Positions 1-7,306 of a DNA stretch of 10,708 nt are shown piece after piece. The notes below the pieces were generated by a model. That model made no database searches. It was not told the origin of the DNA and was given only the letters and a program-made list of their open reading frames with translations. Positions within the stretch are counted from its first letter, which is position 1, and each line of letters starts with the position of its first letter. The translations under genes were made by a program, and so were the position numbers. Source of the DNA: Chitinophagaceae bacterium UBA3961 (lineage in GTDB: Bacteria > Bacteroidota > Bacteroidia > Chitinophagales > Chitinophagaceae); assembly GCA_002385265.1 (NCBI GenBank), contig DGDD01000147.1, positions 1 to 10,708 on the forward strand, given 5' to 3'.

Positions 1-681
1 ATAGGCTTGTTGTTTCAAAAGCGTCAGTGCTTCGATGCCTCTTTGGCCGGAGCCACCCGTTCCGTCGGCTTCACGAATATAGGCTTGTTGCAACTGGTAT
101 AGAGAATCCTCAATTGCTCGCTGTTGTGTTATGAGTTTTTCTTTATCACTGAGAGCCGTTTGGTACTGGAGTGCAAACTCCTGTTGCAAAAGACTATCAT
201 TAATGCGAATTTTTTCGTGTTGATTGTATTTCATTTGTCCCTCGATCTCTTTTTCAAATAATTTCAGTTCAAGAGGACGGGCAATCGTAAACCCGATCAA
301 AAGTGCCAATACAATTCTCGGTATTACCATTGACCATTGCTTCGATTTACTCACTCCATATTTACGAATGGTGGAAACCAAAAACCGATCGAAATTGAAA
401 ATAATCAGTCCCCATATGATCGCAAACAAGAGGCTCCACTCCCAAGAATTGAAAATGGTGTAGAAAGCATATCCTGCTGAAAGTGCGGCCAACACAAAAG
501 TGGCTAATAATACGCCCCCTAATCCCGCGTATTTGGAATGTTCAGATGGAAAGGCTCTTAATTTTTCGGTGTGGGCACCGGCGCACCACCATAGAAAAGA
601 AGATTTAGGTTTACTCGTTGTTCCCGTAAAGGAGTCATAATGGTACAAGCCATTATCTCCCTCATTAGAAGAAGTGTGCAT
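1..681 (-). CDS. DUF4407 domain membrane protein, 5' part (gene runs off the left edge)
   Basis: An open frame of 227 codons starts at ATG 681-679 and stays open to base 1, so the C-terminal part lies outside the window. I read it by reverse-complementing the edge. After a soluble N-terminus with FLWWCAGAHTEKL (residues 29-41) come three likely membrane segments, about 50-77, 82-101 and 117-133. The signature NFDRFLVSTIRK (96-107) follows the second segment and ARPLELKLFEKEI (134-146) the third. From about 138 onward the chain is charged and Gln-rich and looks like a coiled coil, then becomes Gly-rich (GTGGSGQRG lies near 206-215). This layout matches the DUF4407 family, common in Bacteroidota and of unknown function. 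The permease gene upstream is on the same strand, 141 bases away, with a possible weak terminator and promoter between, so separate transcription is likely. The family call is firm; no function can be given. Confidence 0.85.
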   Translation of the reverse strand, partial: MHTSSNEGDNGLYHYDSFTGTTSKPKSSFLWWCAGAHTEKLRAFPSEHSKYAGLGGVLLATFVLAALSAGYAFYTIFNSWEWSLLFAIIWGLIIFNFDRFLVSTIRKYGVSKSKQWSMVIPRIVLALLIGFTIARPLELKLFEKEIEGQMKYNQHEKIRINDSLLQQEFALQYQTALSDKEKLITQQRAIEDSLYQLQQAYIREADGTGGSGQRGIEALTLLKQQAY

Positions 682-702
682 GGTAGTCAATAATTAGGTT
701 AA

Positions 703-738
703 CGTAAATTTTTACGGAAGAAGTTGGAGTAAGAACAA
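703..738 (-). promoter_or_regulatory. Candidate promoter of the DUF4407 gene with an embedded inverted repeat
   Basis: Read on the minus strand, a TTG (738-736) is followed after 21 bases by TAAAAATT (714-707). The spacing fits the Bacteroidota -33/-7 arrangement, but the -7 element departs from TAnnTTTG. The -7 region sits in a perfect inverted repeat, CGTAAA-TT-TTTACG on the plus strand (703-716), which could be an operator or could be chance in AT-rich DNA. The start codon lies about 26 bases downstream. This is weak evidence from pattern alone. Confidence 0.25.
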
Positions 739-758
739 CACAAAAAAAAGAAATAAAG

Positions 759-785
759 TGTAAAAGAACTGTGAATCCTTTCACA
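759..785 (-). terminator. Possible weak terminator after the pxp/permease operon
   Basis: On the minus strand, 38 bases past the permease stop, TGTGAA-AGGA-TTCACA forms a 6-bp stem with a 4-base loop (785-770). It is followed by AGTTCTTTTAC, an imperfect T-rich tail, and a run of eight T lies a further 20 bases or so downstream. The stem is short and AU-rich, so termination would be partial at best. Confidence 0.25.
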
Positions 786-822
786 AAATGAAAAATGGGA
801 TATGTTTAAGATCGAGTGGAGG

Positions 823-2025
823 TTACCTCCAAAGTTTGGGAATTTCAGATATGAACAAAAGAATGGAGAGCCAAGTCATAACCGCCACTACCAACCAGCC
901 AATAACCGACAGCCAGCGGGGGTGTTGGTAATGTTGCAAATAGTTCTTCTTATTGGCTGCCAGAAGCATTAAAGCCAATGCAAAAGGAAGAATCACCCCA
1001 TTGAGGGCTCCAACTGCCACAAGTACGCGCACGGGTTGACCAATGAGTAGAAAAATCCCAGTCGAGAACACTATAAAAGTACTGATAAGCACCCGTTCTT
1101 GCTTTAAGCTGAATGGGTGAATCACTTTTAGAAAACTAACAGAAGTGTAAGCTGCTCCTACAACAGAGGTAATTGCAGCGGCCCAAAGTACCAAACCGAA
1201 AAAGAACTGACCTAAAGAGCCTGCCGCCGATTGAAATACGCTTGCAGCTGGATTAGCAGCGCTTAAGACAACTCCATGACTTACCACCCCCAAGGCAGCA
1301 AGGAACAATAGAATGCGCATGACGCCAGCCAATGCAATTCCTTTAATACTTGCATTGGTAACTTGTTTTATTGAATCTGTTCCTTTGATGCCGGCATCTA
1401 AAAGTCTGTGTGCACCAGCGAAGCTTATATAACCACCAACCGTGCCCCCTACTAAAGTAATGATCGCCCTTGCATCAATTGCATCCGGAAAAACACTGTG
1501 TTTAATTGCTTCAAATACGGGAGGGTTGCTCTTCTTGGCAATCCATGCCGTTAAAACGATCATGAGCAATCCCATTATTTTGGAAAACCAATCAATTGCT
1601 TTACCAATTTCTTTTACCCAAAAAACAATCAAGGCAATTACCATGCTAATCAACACACCAAAAGTTGGATGGGCTAAATCACTGTCGATACTGGTTAATA
1701 CATTGATCCCCAAACCTGCTCCTGCAATATTTCCAATATTGAAGGCAAGGCCGCCAAACATCACTAATACAGTTAAAACATATCCTGAACCTTTGAAAAC
1801 ATCGTTTGCGATGAAAGGTGCTGGCTTTTCAGCGATCGTAATGATCCGCCAAATATTCATTTGTGCGGCAATATCTAATAGAATCGACATTAGAATAACG
1901 AACCCAAAACTTGTAGTGAGTTGCTGCGTAAATACAGTTGTTTGTGTAATAAAACCTGGGCCTATTGCTGATGTTGCCATTAAAAACGCAGCACCTAGAA
2001 AAGCAGAAGACTTGAATAATTTCAT
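823..2025 (-). CDS. NRAMP-fold permease linked to 5-oxoprolinase (YcsG-like), without the metal-binding motifs
   Basis: This is a 400-residue polytopic inner-membrane protein with about 10-11 hydrophobic helices. NRAMP relationship is supported by helix 1 (AIGPGF, 20-25), by SFGF after it (39-42), by the helix 6 stretch GGYISFAGAH (197-206), and by the FGLVLWAAAITSVVGAAYTS segment (276-295), which resembles NRAMP helix 8. The metal-coordinating residues are missing: DPGN of helix 1 is not present (the nearest tetrad is GPGF) and MPH of helix 6 reads GAH. A Mn/Fe role is therefore unlikely. Bacillus subtilis ycsG, of the same superfamily, also neighbours the oxoprolinase genes ycsF, kipI and kipA, so transport of 5-oxoproline or a related solute is an inference from context. 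I chose ATG 2025, 16 bases after the pxpA stop. An upstream ATG at 2067 would add 14 polar residues and overlap pxpA by 26 bases. Confidence 0.85.
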   Translation of the reverse strand: MKLFKSSAFLGAAFLMATSAIGPGFITQTTVFTQQLTTSFGFVILMSILLDIAAQMNIWRIITIAEKPAPFIANDVFKGSGYVLTVLVMFGGLAFNIGNIAGAGLGINVLTSIDSDLAHPTFGVLISMVIALIVFWVKEIGKAIDWFSKIMGLLMIVLTAWIAKKSNPPVFEAIKHSVFPDAIDARAIITLVGGTVGGYISFAGAHRLLDAGIKGTDSIKQVTNASIKGIALAGVMRILLFLAALGVVSHGVVLSAANPAASVFQSAAGSLGQFFFGLVLWAAAITSVVGAAYTSVSFLKVIHPFSLKQERVLISTFIVFSTGIFLLIGQPVRVLVAVGALNGVILPFALALMLLAANKKNYLQHYQHPRWLSVIGWLVVAVMTWLSILLFISEIPKLWR

Positions 2026-2041
2026 CTGTTGGATTTTATTT

Positions 2042-2809
2042 CTAGTTCCATTGAATTGCAATGCCATGTTCGGTCAAATCTTTCTTTATTGCTATTGCAT
2101 AATCCAAAGCAAATTTGCCATCTCCATGAATGCAAATAGTATCAACCGGCAGTGCAATTTGTGATCCATCAACACACACAACGGTACCGGTAGTGGCCAA
2201 TCGGGCAACCTGTTTTAGCATCTCTTCTTTGTTTTCAATAAGCGCATTTGGGCTTTTTCTAGACGTGAGTGTTCCATCGATTTGATACGTTCGATCAGAA
2301 AAGCATTCTGATCTAACTTGAATACCTGCCTCTCTTGCCCATATTGCCATTCCCGACCCTGAAAGACAATACAATTGAGCTTCCGGAGCAACTTCTTTTA
2401 CAGCATCGATGATTACTCCAGCTAATATCTTATCGTTAGCTGCCATGTTGTAAAGTGCCCCATGAGGTTTTACATGATGCAAAATTGCACCACTCCAATT
2501 CACCAACGCTTTTAAGCCTGCAATTTGAAAAATCAGTTCCTGAAACAATTGATTGGGGGCAGGCGCACAATTAGATCTACCGAAATTTTCACGATCGAAA
2601 AAAGAAGGGTGTGCTCCTATTGCAAGGTTTTTATGATAAGCCGATTCTATAATAGTTGATGCTACAATTGGATCACCTGCATGTGCGCCACAGGCTAGAT
2701 TTATGGAACTTACATAATCCAACAGTCGAAGATCTTGCTCCAATGAGTAGTTCCACAAATGAGTGGACTCTCCCATATCGCAGTTGATATCGATTACTTT
2801 TTTATCCAT
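2042..2809 (-). CDS. pxpA: 5-oxoprolinase subunit A (LamB/YcsF family)
   Basis: PxpA works with PxpB and PxpC to open 5-oxo-L-proline to L-glutamate at the cost of ATP in the cytoplasm. The 255-residue chain has the family's usual length and its conserved blocks: DINCDMGES (7-15), NLACGAHAGDP (37-47), GAHPSFFDRENFGR (65-78), HHVKPHGALYN (111-121), ECFSDRTY (168-175), and VCVDGSQIALPVDTICIHGD (211-230). The His and Asp residues in these blocks are those expected in the polysaccharide-deacetylase-like barrel. ATG 2809 is chosen because family members begin just before the D-x-NCD block. An in-frame ATG at 2830 would add seven residues (MHRTYQS) and lengthen the overlap with pxpC from 16 to 37 bases. 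It is third in the operon, so translation is probably coupled to pxpC. Nothing in it looks degenerate. Confidence 0.96.
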   Translation of the reverse strand: MDKKVIDINCDMGESTHLWNYSLEQDLRLLDYVSSINLACGAHAGDPIVASTIIESAYHKNLAIGAHPSFFDRENFGRSNCAPAPNQLFQELIFQIAGLKALVNWSGAILHHVKPHGALYNMAANDKILAGVIIDAVKEVAPEAQLYCLSGSGMAIWAREAGIQVRSECFSDRTYQIDGTLTSRKSPNALIENKEEMLKQVARLATTGTVVCVDGSQIALPVDTICIHGDGKFALDYAIAIKKDLTEHGIAIQWN

Positions 2810-3780
2810 TGATTGATACGTTCTATGCATTGATCTACAATCCCCTTTAGTTCCTTTTGTTGTTCAATGTAACTATTTTCTGCTTCATAAAGTGAAACCA
2901 ACTTGAAGTGCAAAGTTGATCTAGGAGTTATTTGCCCAAGTTTATTCCAGTGAGCCTTTATTACATGGCCAACGCGCGGATAGCCCCCTGTTGTTTGATG
3001 ATCGGCATTCAATATGAGTAAGGCCCCACTTGGTAAAAGTTGCAGCGTGCCACGCTGAACACCGGTGGAAAGCATTTCCACTGGTTCAGTCAATTGTAAG
3101 GCATCTCCTTCCAAATTAAGGGCCATTCGATCAGAATTCGTTTTTATTTTATAAGGTTGCGAAATTTTAGTTTGAAAGTCCAAGACTTTGTTTGCTTCCC
3201 TTCCCGCAACTATTGATAGTACATTTGATTCTTTATAAAAAGATACATCATCCACTTTCCATGCTAACTCTTTGATTGGATGATGGCAATCCATTTCAGG
3301 ACACTTGAGTACCGATTCCTTAAACTCTATTCGATCCATTTTTACAAGTGATCTTCCTTGAAAGCCTCCAACTTTGGCTTTCAACAAAGTGGAATAACTA
3401 TCCAACCATTTTTCGAGTTTAAAGCCCCCATGTACTGCAACATAGGTGCGAGCTCCAAAAACCGGCGATTCGAAATGTAATACCTGCCTTGCTCTCAAAA
3501 AAACGGGCTTGTTCATTGAAATGGGAGTACCGTCAACATTTGGGGTAAAATTTGCCCCTGTAATGCTGATCAAACAATCTTTTTCAATTAATATTTGGGG
3601 AGCCGGAAAATGGCACTCTAAGACGGCCGCTTCCTGCGGGTTTCCAACTAAGGCATTGGCGAGTTGAAATGCGATGGGGTCGGCAGCTCCACCCGGATTA
3701 ATACCCCAGTGGCTGTAACCGAATCGGCCCAGATCTTGAAAACTGTCGAGTATTCCTGGTTTAATGATGAGTATCGACAT
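2794..3780 (-). CDS. pxpC: 5-oxoprolinase subunit C (KipA / biotin-dependent carboxyltransferase-like, AHS2)
   Basis: PxpC is the partner of PxpB in the 5-oxoprolinase complex; the pair is related to the KipI-KipA proteins and to the C-terminal part of urea amidolyase. The 328-residue product starts with the family opening IIKPGILDSFQDLGRFGY (5-22), followed by GINPGGAADPIAFQLANALVGN (26-47 region) and SITGANF near residue 73. The C-terminal block TTGGYPRVGHV is at 263-273. Length and order agree with single-domain PxpC proteins. The start at 3780 lies inside pxpB, with a 20-base overlap, and the end overlaps pxpA by 16 bases. Older annotation calls such proteins allophanate hydrolase subunit 2, but the adjacent pxpA makes 5-oxoprolinase the better name. 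No biotin or carboxylase partner is seen here. Confidence 0.95.
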   Translation of the reverse strand: MSILIIKPGILDSFQDLGRFGYSHWGINPGGAADPIAFQLANALVGNPQEAAVLECHFPAPQILIEKDCLISITGANFTPNVDGTPISMNKPVFLRARQVLHFESPVFGARTYVAVHGGFKLEKWLDSYSTLLKAKVGGFQGRSLVKMDRIEFKESVLKCPEMDCHHPIKELAWKVDDVSFYKESNVLSIVAGREANKVLDFQTKISQPYKIKTNSDRMALNLEGDALQLTEPVEMLSTGVQRGTLQLLPSGALLILNADHQTTGGYPRVGHVIKAHWNKLGQITPRSTLHFKLVSLYEAENSYIEQQKELKGIVDQCIERINQWIKK

Positions 3781-4492
3781 GCTTTAAGGAATTCAAGTGA
3801 TGATATTCTTCTAAACTTATTGGAACAAACTTTACCTGATCTCCAGGTTTCCAAAAAACGGGATACGTTTTTGTAGGATCAAAAATGGTTATGGGAGTTC
3901 TTCCCAGAACATGCCAGCCACCCGGACTTTTAAAAGGATAGATACCGGTTTGCCACCCGGCAACAGCTACTGATCCGGCTTCAATGTTTTCGGGTCTGTC
4001 TTTTCTCTTTGTAAACAAATCACCCGATACCGTTCCCATGTAGGCAAAACCAGGTGTAAACCCGATCATATATATATTATATACAGCCGCAGAATGCAAG
4101 TCGATTAGTTTAGGGATGGGTAGATTTTTCTTTTCAGCAAGCCTTTGTAGATCTGTTCCCAAGCTCTCATGATAACAAACCGGAATCTGATGCAAACTAC
4201 CCGGTACATCTTTATTTGAACAAGGATGATCGAGGATACTTCTGATTTGCAATTGTATCCATTCAATAGGTGAGCCTTGGAAATTAGGCTGCTTGTAAAT
4301 TTGATAGGCGTCTATATACAGGGTCAAGCTATTATATGCCGATATAATTTCTTTAATACCAACTAGTTGTGCATCCAATAGTCGGTTTTTCAAATGAATA
4401 ATTTCTTGTAATTGGCCCACGCTAAAATCCGTTCCTACTTCAATAGTAAGAGCGGCATCACCAAGTGTATAAAGTTTGTAGGGGCCCGGCAT
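3761..4492 (-). CDS. pxpB: 5-oxoprolinase subunit B (KipI / AHS1 family)
   Basis: This is the first gene of the operon and encodes the KipI-like subunit of 5-oxoprolinase. The 243-residue chain has an N-terminal part starting YKLYTLGDAALTIEVG (5-20), the IPVCYHESLGTDL segment (103-115), and a cyclophilin-like C-terminal half. That half carries the family hallmark GFTPGFAYMG (144-153), then GSVAVAGWQTGIYPFKSPGG (173-192) and WHVLGRTP (193-200). B. subtilis KipI inhibits the sporulation kinase KinA, but no such kinase system is expected in Bacteroidota, so the metabolic role is preferred. ATG 4492 gives the usual short lead before the first conserved block. The gene ends inside pxpC (20-base overlap). 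A candidate -7 element lies about 22 bases upstream of the start. Confidence 0.95.
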   Translation of the reverse strand: MPGPYKLYTLGDAALTIEVGTDFSVGQLQEIIHLKNRLLDAQLVGIKEIISAYNSLTLYIDAYQIYKQPNFQGSPIEWIQLQIRSILDHPCSNKDVPGSLHQIPVCYHESLGTDLQRLAEKKNLPIPKLIDLHSAAVYNIYMIGFTPGFAYMGTVSGDLFTKRKDRPENIEAGSVAVAGWQTGIYPFKSPGGWHVLGRTPITIFDPTKTYPVFWKPGDQVKFVPISLEEYHHLNSLKHVDTHH

Positions 4493-4513
4493 AAGATCTA
4501 TTAAAACTGTTTC

Positions 4514-4521
4514 TAAAGTTA
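4514..4521 (-). promoter_or_regulatory. Candidate -7 element of the pxpBCA-permease operon
   Basis: On the minus strand TAACTTTA matches the Bacteroidota TAnnTTTG element at 7 of 8 positions and would give a short leader before the pxpB ATG at 4492. No good -33 TTTG is found at the normal distance: the nearest TTTG (4537-4534) is only 12 bases upstream. A 5-bp inverted repeat CCCTT-N11-AAGGG (4522-4542) sits directly upstream, where a regulator could bind. The call rests on sequence match alone. Confidence 0.35.
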
Positions 4522-4646
4522 CCCTTAAAAGTGCAAAAAGGGAGTTTGGCGCGGCTGAGGCGTTTAAAAATAAGTTTAAGTTTGCGTAAAATATTGAAAA
4601 ACAGGCAAATTAGGTATTGTTATTTACAAATGTTATCGGGCACCAA

Positions 4647-4678
4647 TTTGTTGATTTCACCGTTATACACTAAAATTG
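4647..4678 (+). promoter_or_regulatory. Candidate topA promoter
   Basis: TTTG (4647-4650) is followed after 20 bases by TAAAATTG (4671-4678), a 7-of-8 match to TAnnTTTG. The spacing is right for Bacteroidota primary-sigma promoters. Transcription would begin near 4685, leaving about 35 bases before the topA ATG. An exact TAnnTTTG (TAAGTTTG, 4577-4584) exists further upstream and could be a second start, but the TTTG before it (4545-4548) is 28 bases away, longer than usual. Confidence 0.45.
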
Positions 4679-4718
4679 CACGCCAACAGGCCTATAAAAA
4701 CCGTTGTAATTCTAAAGT

Positions 4719-7304
4719 ATGGCTAAGAATTTATTGATAGTGGAGTCTCCTGCGAAGGCCAAAACCATCGAAAAAATCCTAGGGAAGGATTTTGAAGTGA
4801 AGAGTTGTTTTGGACATATCCGGGATTTGGAAAAAGACGAAATGGGCATTGATGTTAAGAATAAATATCAACCTCGATATATTATCCCGGACGAAAAGGA
4901 ACGTGTTGTAAGAGATTTAAAAAGTCTTGCCAAGAAATCGGAAGAAGTTTGGTTGGCAACGGATGAGGATCGTGAAGGGGAAGCCATTAGTTGGCATTTG
5001 TGTGAAGTGTTGGGTTTGGATCCTAGAACCACCAAACGAATTGTTTTCCACGAGATTACAAAACCGGCCATTAAAAAAGCGGTTGAGAACCCCAGAACAG
5101 TAAATATGGATCTGGTAAATGCACAGCAAGCCAGACGTATATTAGATAGAATTGTAGGTTTTGAATTAAGTCCGGTGTTATGGCGTAAAATGAGCATGCG
5201 CAACAACTTGAGTGCGGGTCGTGTTCAAAGCGTAGCGGTTCGGATTATTGCTGAAAGAGAACGCGAAATCAATGCCTTTCAATCGGTGAGTACGTTCAAG
5301 ATTGACGGATTATTTACTGCGAAAGATGTTTCCGGTCGATCTGTTACATTCAAAGCAGAAGGTAAAAAATACACAAATGAAGGTGATGCACAAAGTTTCT
5401 TACAGTCTTGTGTAGGTGCCAATTATAAAGTCACCGATATTCAAGTTCGTCCGGGGAAACGCTCTCCTGCTCCACCTTTTACCACATCAACATTACAACA
5501 AGAAGCTAGTAGAAAACTCGGCTATGGCGTGAGTAGAACCATGTTATTAGCTCAAAAGTTATATGAAAGTGGTAAGATCACGTATATGCGTACCGACAGT
5601 GTGAACTTAAGTGATACTGCTTTGGGTGACATCACCAACACAGTAAAAGGCATGTACGGTGAAGAATACCATCAATTCAGAAAGTTTAAGAATAAAAACG
5701 AAAGTGCACAGGAAGCGCACGAGGCCATTCGTCCTACTTATATGGAAGAAACTACGGTAGACGATGCCGATTGCAAGCGTTTGTACGAATTGATTTGGAA
5801 GCGTACGATGGCATGTCAGATGTCGGACGCTGAATTAGAAAAAACGACTGCAAAAATTAGTATTTCAACTAATAACGAAGAACTCAGTGCTACCGGTGAA
5901 GTATTGAAATTTGAAGGGTTTTTGAAAGTATACAGAGAAGACAGAGATGAAGACGAGGTAGATGAAAATGAAGATAACGAAGGCATGTTGCCTCCTTTGA
6001 GTGTGGGTCAGCAAGTTCCTCTAAAGGAATTGGTTGCTACTGAACGTTTTTCAAGACCTCAGCCTCGTTACACAGAAGCATCGCTGGTGAAGAAATTGGA
6101 AGAATTAGGTATTGGTCGACCTTCTACTTACGCTCCTACTATTTCTACAATTTTGAAGCGTGGTTATATTGAAAAAAGAGACAAAGAAGGGGTTAAACGT
6201 GAATACAGAGTTTTGACGTTGACCAATGATAAGATTGCCAAACAAGTGCTGTCAGAGAATACGGGAGCTGAGAAATCGAAGCTTTTCCCAAGTGATTTGG
6301 GATTGGTTGTTACGGACTTCTTGAAACAGTACTTTGATGATATCATGGACTATGGCTTCACGGCCAGAATTGAGGGAGAGTTTGACCTTGTGGCTGAAGG
6401 CAAAATGAAGTGGAACAATATGATTGACGAGTTTTATGTTCCTTTCAAAAAAGACGTAGACAATACCATTGAAACAGCAGAACGAATCAAGGGAGAACGA
6501 GAGTTAGGCATTGATCCGGCAAGCGGGAAGAAGATAGTGGCAAGGATGGGACGCTATGGCCCAATGGTTCAAATTGGAGATGTAAGTGATGAAGAAAAGC
6601 CTCGTTTTGCAGCTTTGAAAAAAGATCAGAGTATTGAAACGATTCAATTCGAAGATGCATTACAATTGTTCCAACTACCGAGAACGCTGGGTGAATACAA
6701 TTCTCAGGAAGTAAGTGTGAATATTGGTCGTTTTGGTCCATACGTAAAATACGGCGAGCAGTTTATTTCGATTCCTAAAGGTGAAGAGCCTTTAGATGTA
6801 ACAATGGATCGTGCTATTGAGTTGATCAAAGAGAAACAAGCTGCGGATGCCCCTATTTCATTGTATAATGGATTACCGGTAACAAAAGGAAAAGGGCGTT
6901 TTGGGCCTTTCATTAAGTGGAACGATATGTTCATCAATGTTCCAAAGAGATTTGATTTTGAGAATCTATCGAAGGCCGATATTGATGAGTTGATCGCTGC
7001 TAAAATTGAAAAAGAAGGCAATCGATATATTAAGCAATGGCCGGAAGAGAAAATTTCAATTGAAAATGGTAGATGGGGTCCATTTATCCGATTCCAGAAG
7101 AAGATGTTGAAGTTGGGAAGAAAAGCTGATGAATCGAAATATACTGCAGAAGAATTAGCGGATGTTGAATTGGATGTGATCAAAGCTATTATTGAAGCTC
7201 AAGTGCCAGGAGCATTTACTAAGAAAGATGCCAAGAAAAAAGCGGCACCCAAGAAAGCTGCCGCTAAAAAAGCAGCGCCTAAGAAAGCCGCCAAGAAGAA
7301 ATAG
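4719..7304 (+). CDS. topA: DNA topoisomerase I (type IA) with C-terminal repeats and a Lys/Ala-rich tail
   Basis: TopA relaxes negative supercoils by passing one strand through a transient single-strand break. The 861-residue protein begins with a Toprim domain: LLIVESPAKAKTIEKIL with catalytic Glu9, and ATDEDREGE with the metal-binding D82-x-D84-x-E86. LSAGRVQSVAVRI follows near 165-177. The active-site Tyr is Y289 in GKITYMRTDS. An acidic linker lies near 405-420. The C-terminal part has no tetracysteine zinc ribbons. Instead it has four repeats of the form GR-aromatic-GP: GRYGPMVQIG (611), GRFGPYVKYG (670), GRFGPFIKWN (726) and GRWGPFIRFQ (784). The last 27 residues are almost only Lys, Ala and Pro and probably bind DNA or RNA non-specifically. 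ATG 4719 puts the VESPAKA motif right at the N-terminus, as usual. The gene is divergent from the pxp operon and runs into the YcxB-like gene. Confidence 0.98.
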   Translation: MAKNLLIVESPAKAKTIEKILGKDFEVKSCFGHIRDLEKDEMGIDVKNKYQPRYIIPDEKERVVRDLKSLAKKSEEVWLATDEDREGEAISWHLCEVLGLDPRTTKRIVFHEITKPAIKKAVENPRTVNMDLVNAQQARRILDRIVGFELSPVLWRKMSMRNNLSAGRVQSVAVRIIAEREREINAFQSVSTFKIDGLFTAKDVSGRSVTFKAEGKKYTNEGDAQSFLQSCVGANYKVTDIQVRPGKRSPAPPFTTSTLQQEASRKLGYGVSRTMLLAQKLYESGKITYMRTDSVNLSDTALGDITNTVKGMYGEEYHQFRKFKNKNESAQEAHEAIRPTYMEETTVDDADCKRLYELIWKRTMACQMSDAELEKTTAKISISTNNEELSATGEVLKFEGFLKVYREDRDEDEVDENEDNEGMLPPLSVGQQVPLKELVATERFSRPQPRYTEASLVKKLEELGIGRPSTYAPTISTILKRGYIEKRDKEGVKREYRVLTLTNDKIAKQVLSENTGAEKSKLFPSDLGLVVTDFLKQYFDDIMDYGFTARIEGEFDLVAEGKMKWNNMIDEFYVPFKKDVDNTIETAERIKGERELGIDPASGKKIVARMGRYGPMVQIGDVSDEEKPRFAALKKDQSIETIQFEDALQLFQLPRTLGEYNSQEVSVNIGRFGPYVKYGEQFISIPKGEEPLDVTMDRAIELIKEKQAADAPISLYNGLPVTKGKGRFGPFIKWNDMFINVPKRFDFENLSKADIDELIAAKIEKEGNRYIKQWPEEKISIENGRWGPFIRFQKKMLKLGRKADESKYTAEELADVELDVIKAIIEAQVPGAFTKKDAKKKAAPKKAAAKKAAPKKAAKKK
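7221..7301 (+). repeat. Lys/Ala/Pro-rich tail-coding repeat of topA
   Basis: Codons 835-861 encode a low-complexity basic tail in which KKAAPKKAA occurs twice, separated by AKK-type spacers. The two copies use different synonymous codons (for example gcggcaccc against gcagcgcct), so the repeat is held at protein level and is not a recent DNA duplication. Histone H1-like tails of this kind are known on bacterial topoisomerase I, for example in actinobacteria, where they aid processivity. The same role here is inference. Confidence 0.7.
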
Positions 7305-7306
7305 GG

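Noticed and set aside
1..90. Exact 12-base direct repeat ataggcttgttg at 1-12 and 79-90
   Set aside because: Both copies encode QQAY inside the Gln-rich part of the DUF4407 protein; best explained by coding similarity, not by an insertion or attachment site.
223..463. 79-codon plus-strand frame inside the DUF4407 region
   Set aside because: It is antisense to conserved DUF4407 signatures and shows no domain of its own.
1442..2164. Open frame of 240 codons on the plus strand, antisense to the permease and the pxpA end
   Set aside because: It lies opposite two well-supported genes, and its translation has no recognisable domain; it mirrors the hydrophobic codon pattern of the other strand.
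4531..4737. 68-codon plus-strand frame upstream of and overlapping topA
   Set aside because: It has no recognisable motif, spans the candidate promoters, and overlaps the topA start; composition looks like untranslated intergenic sequence.
6704..7183. 159-codon minus-strand frame inside topA
   Set aside because: Antisense shadow of the conserved TopA C-terminal repeats; no independent motif or start context.
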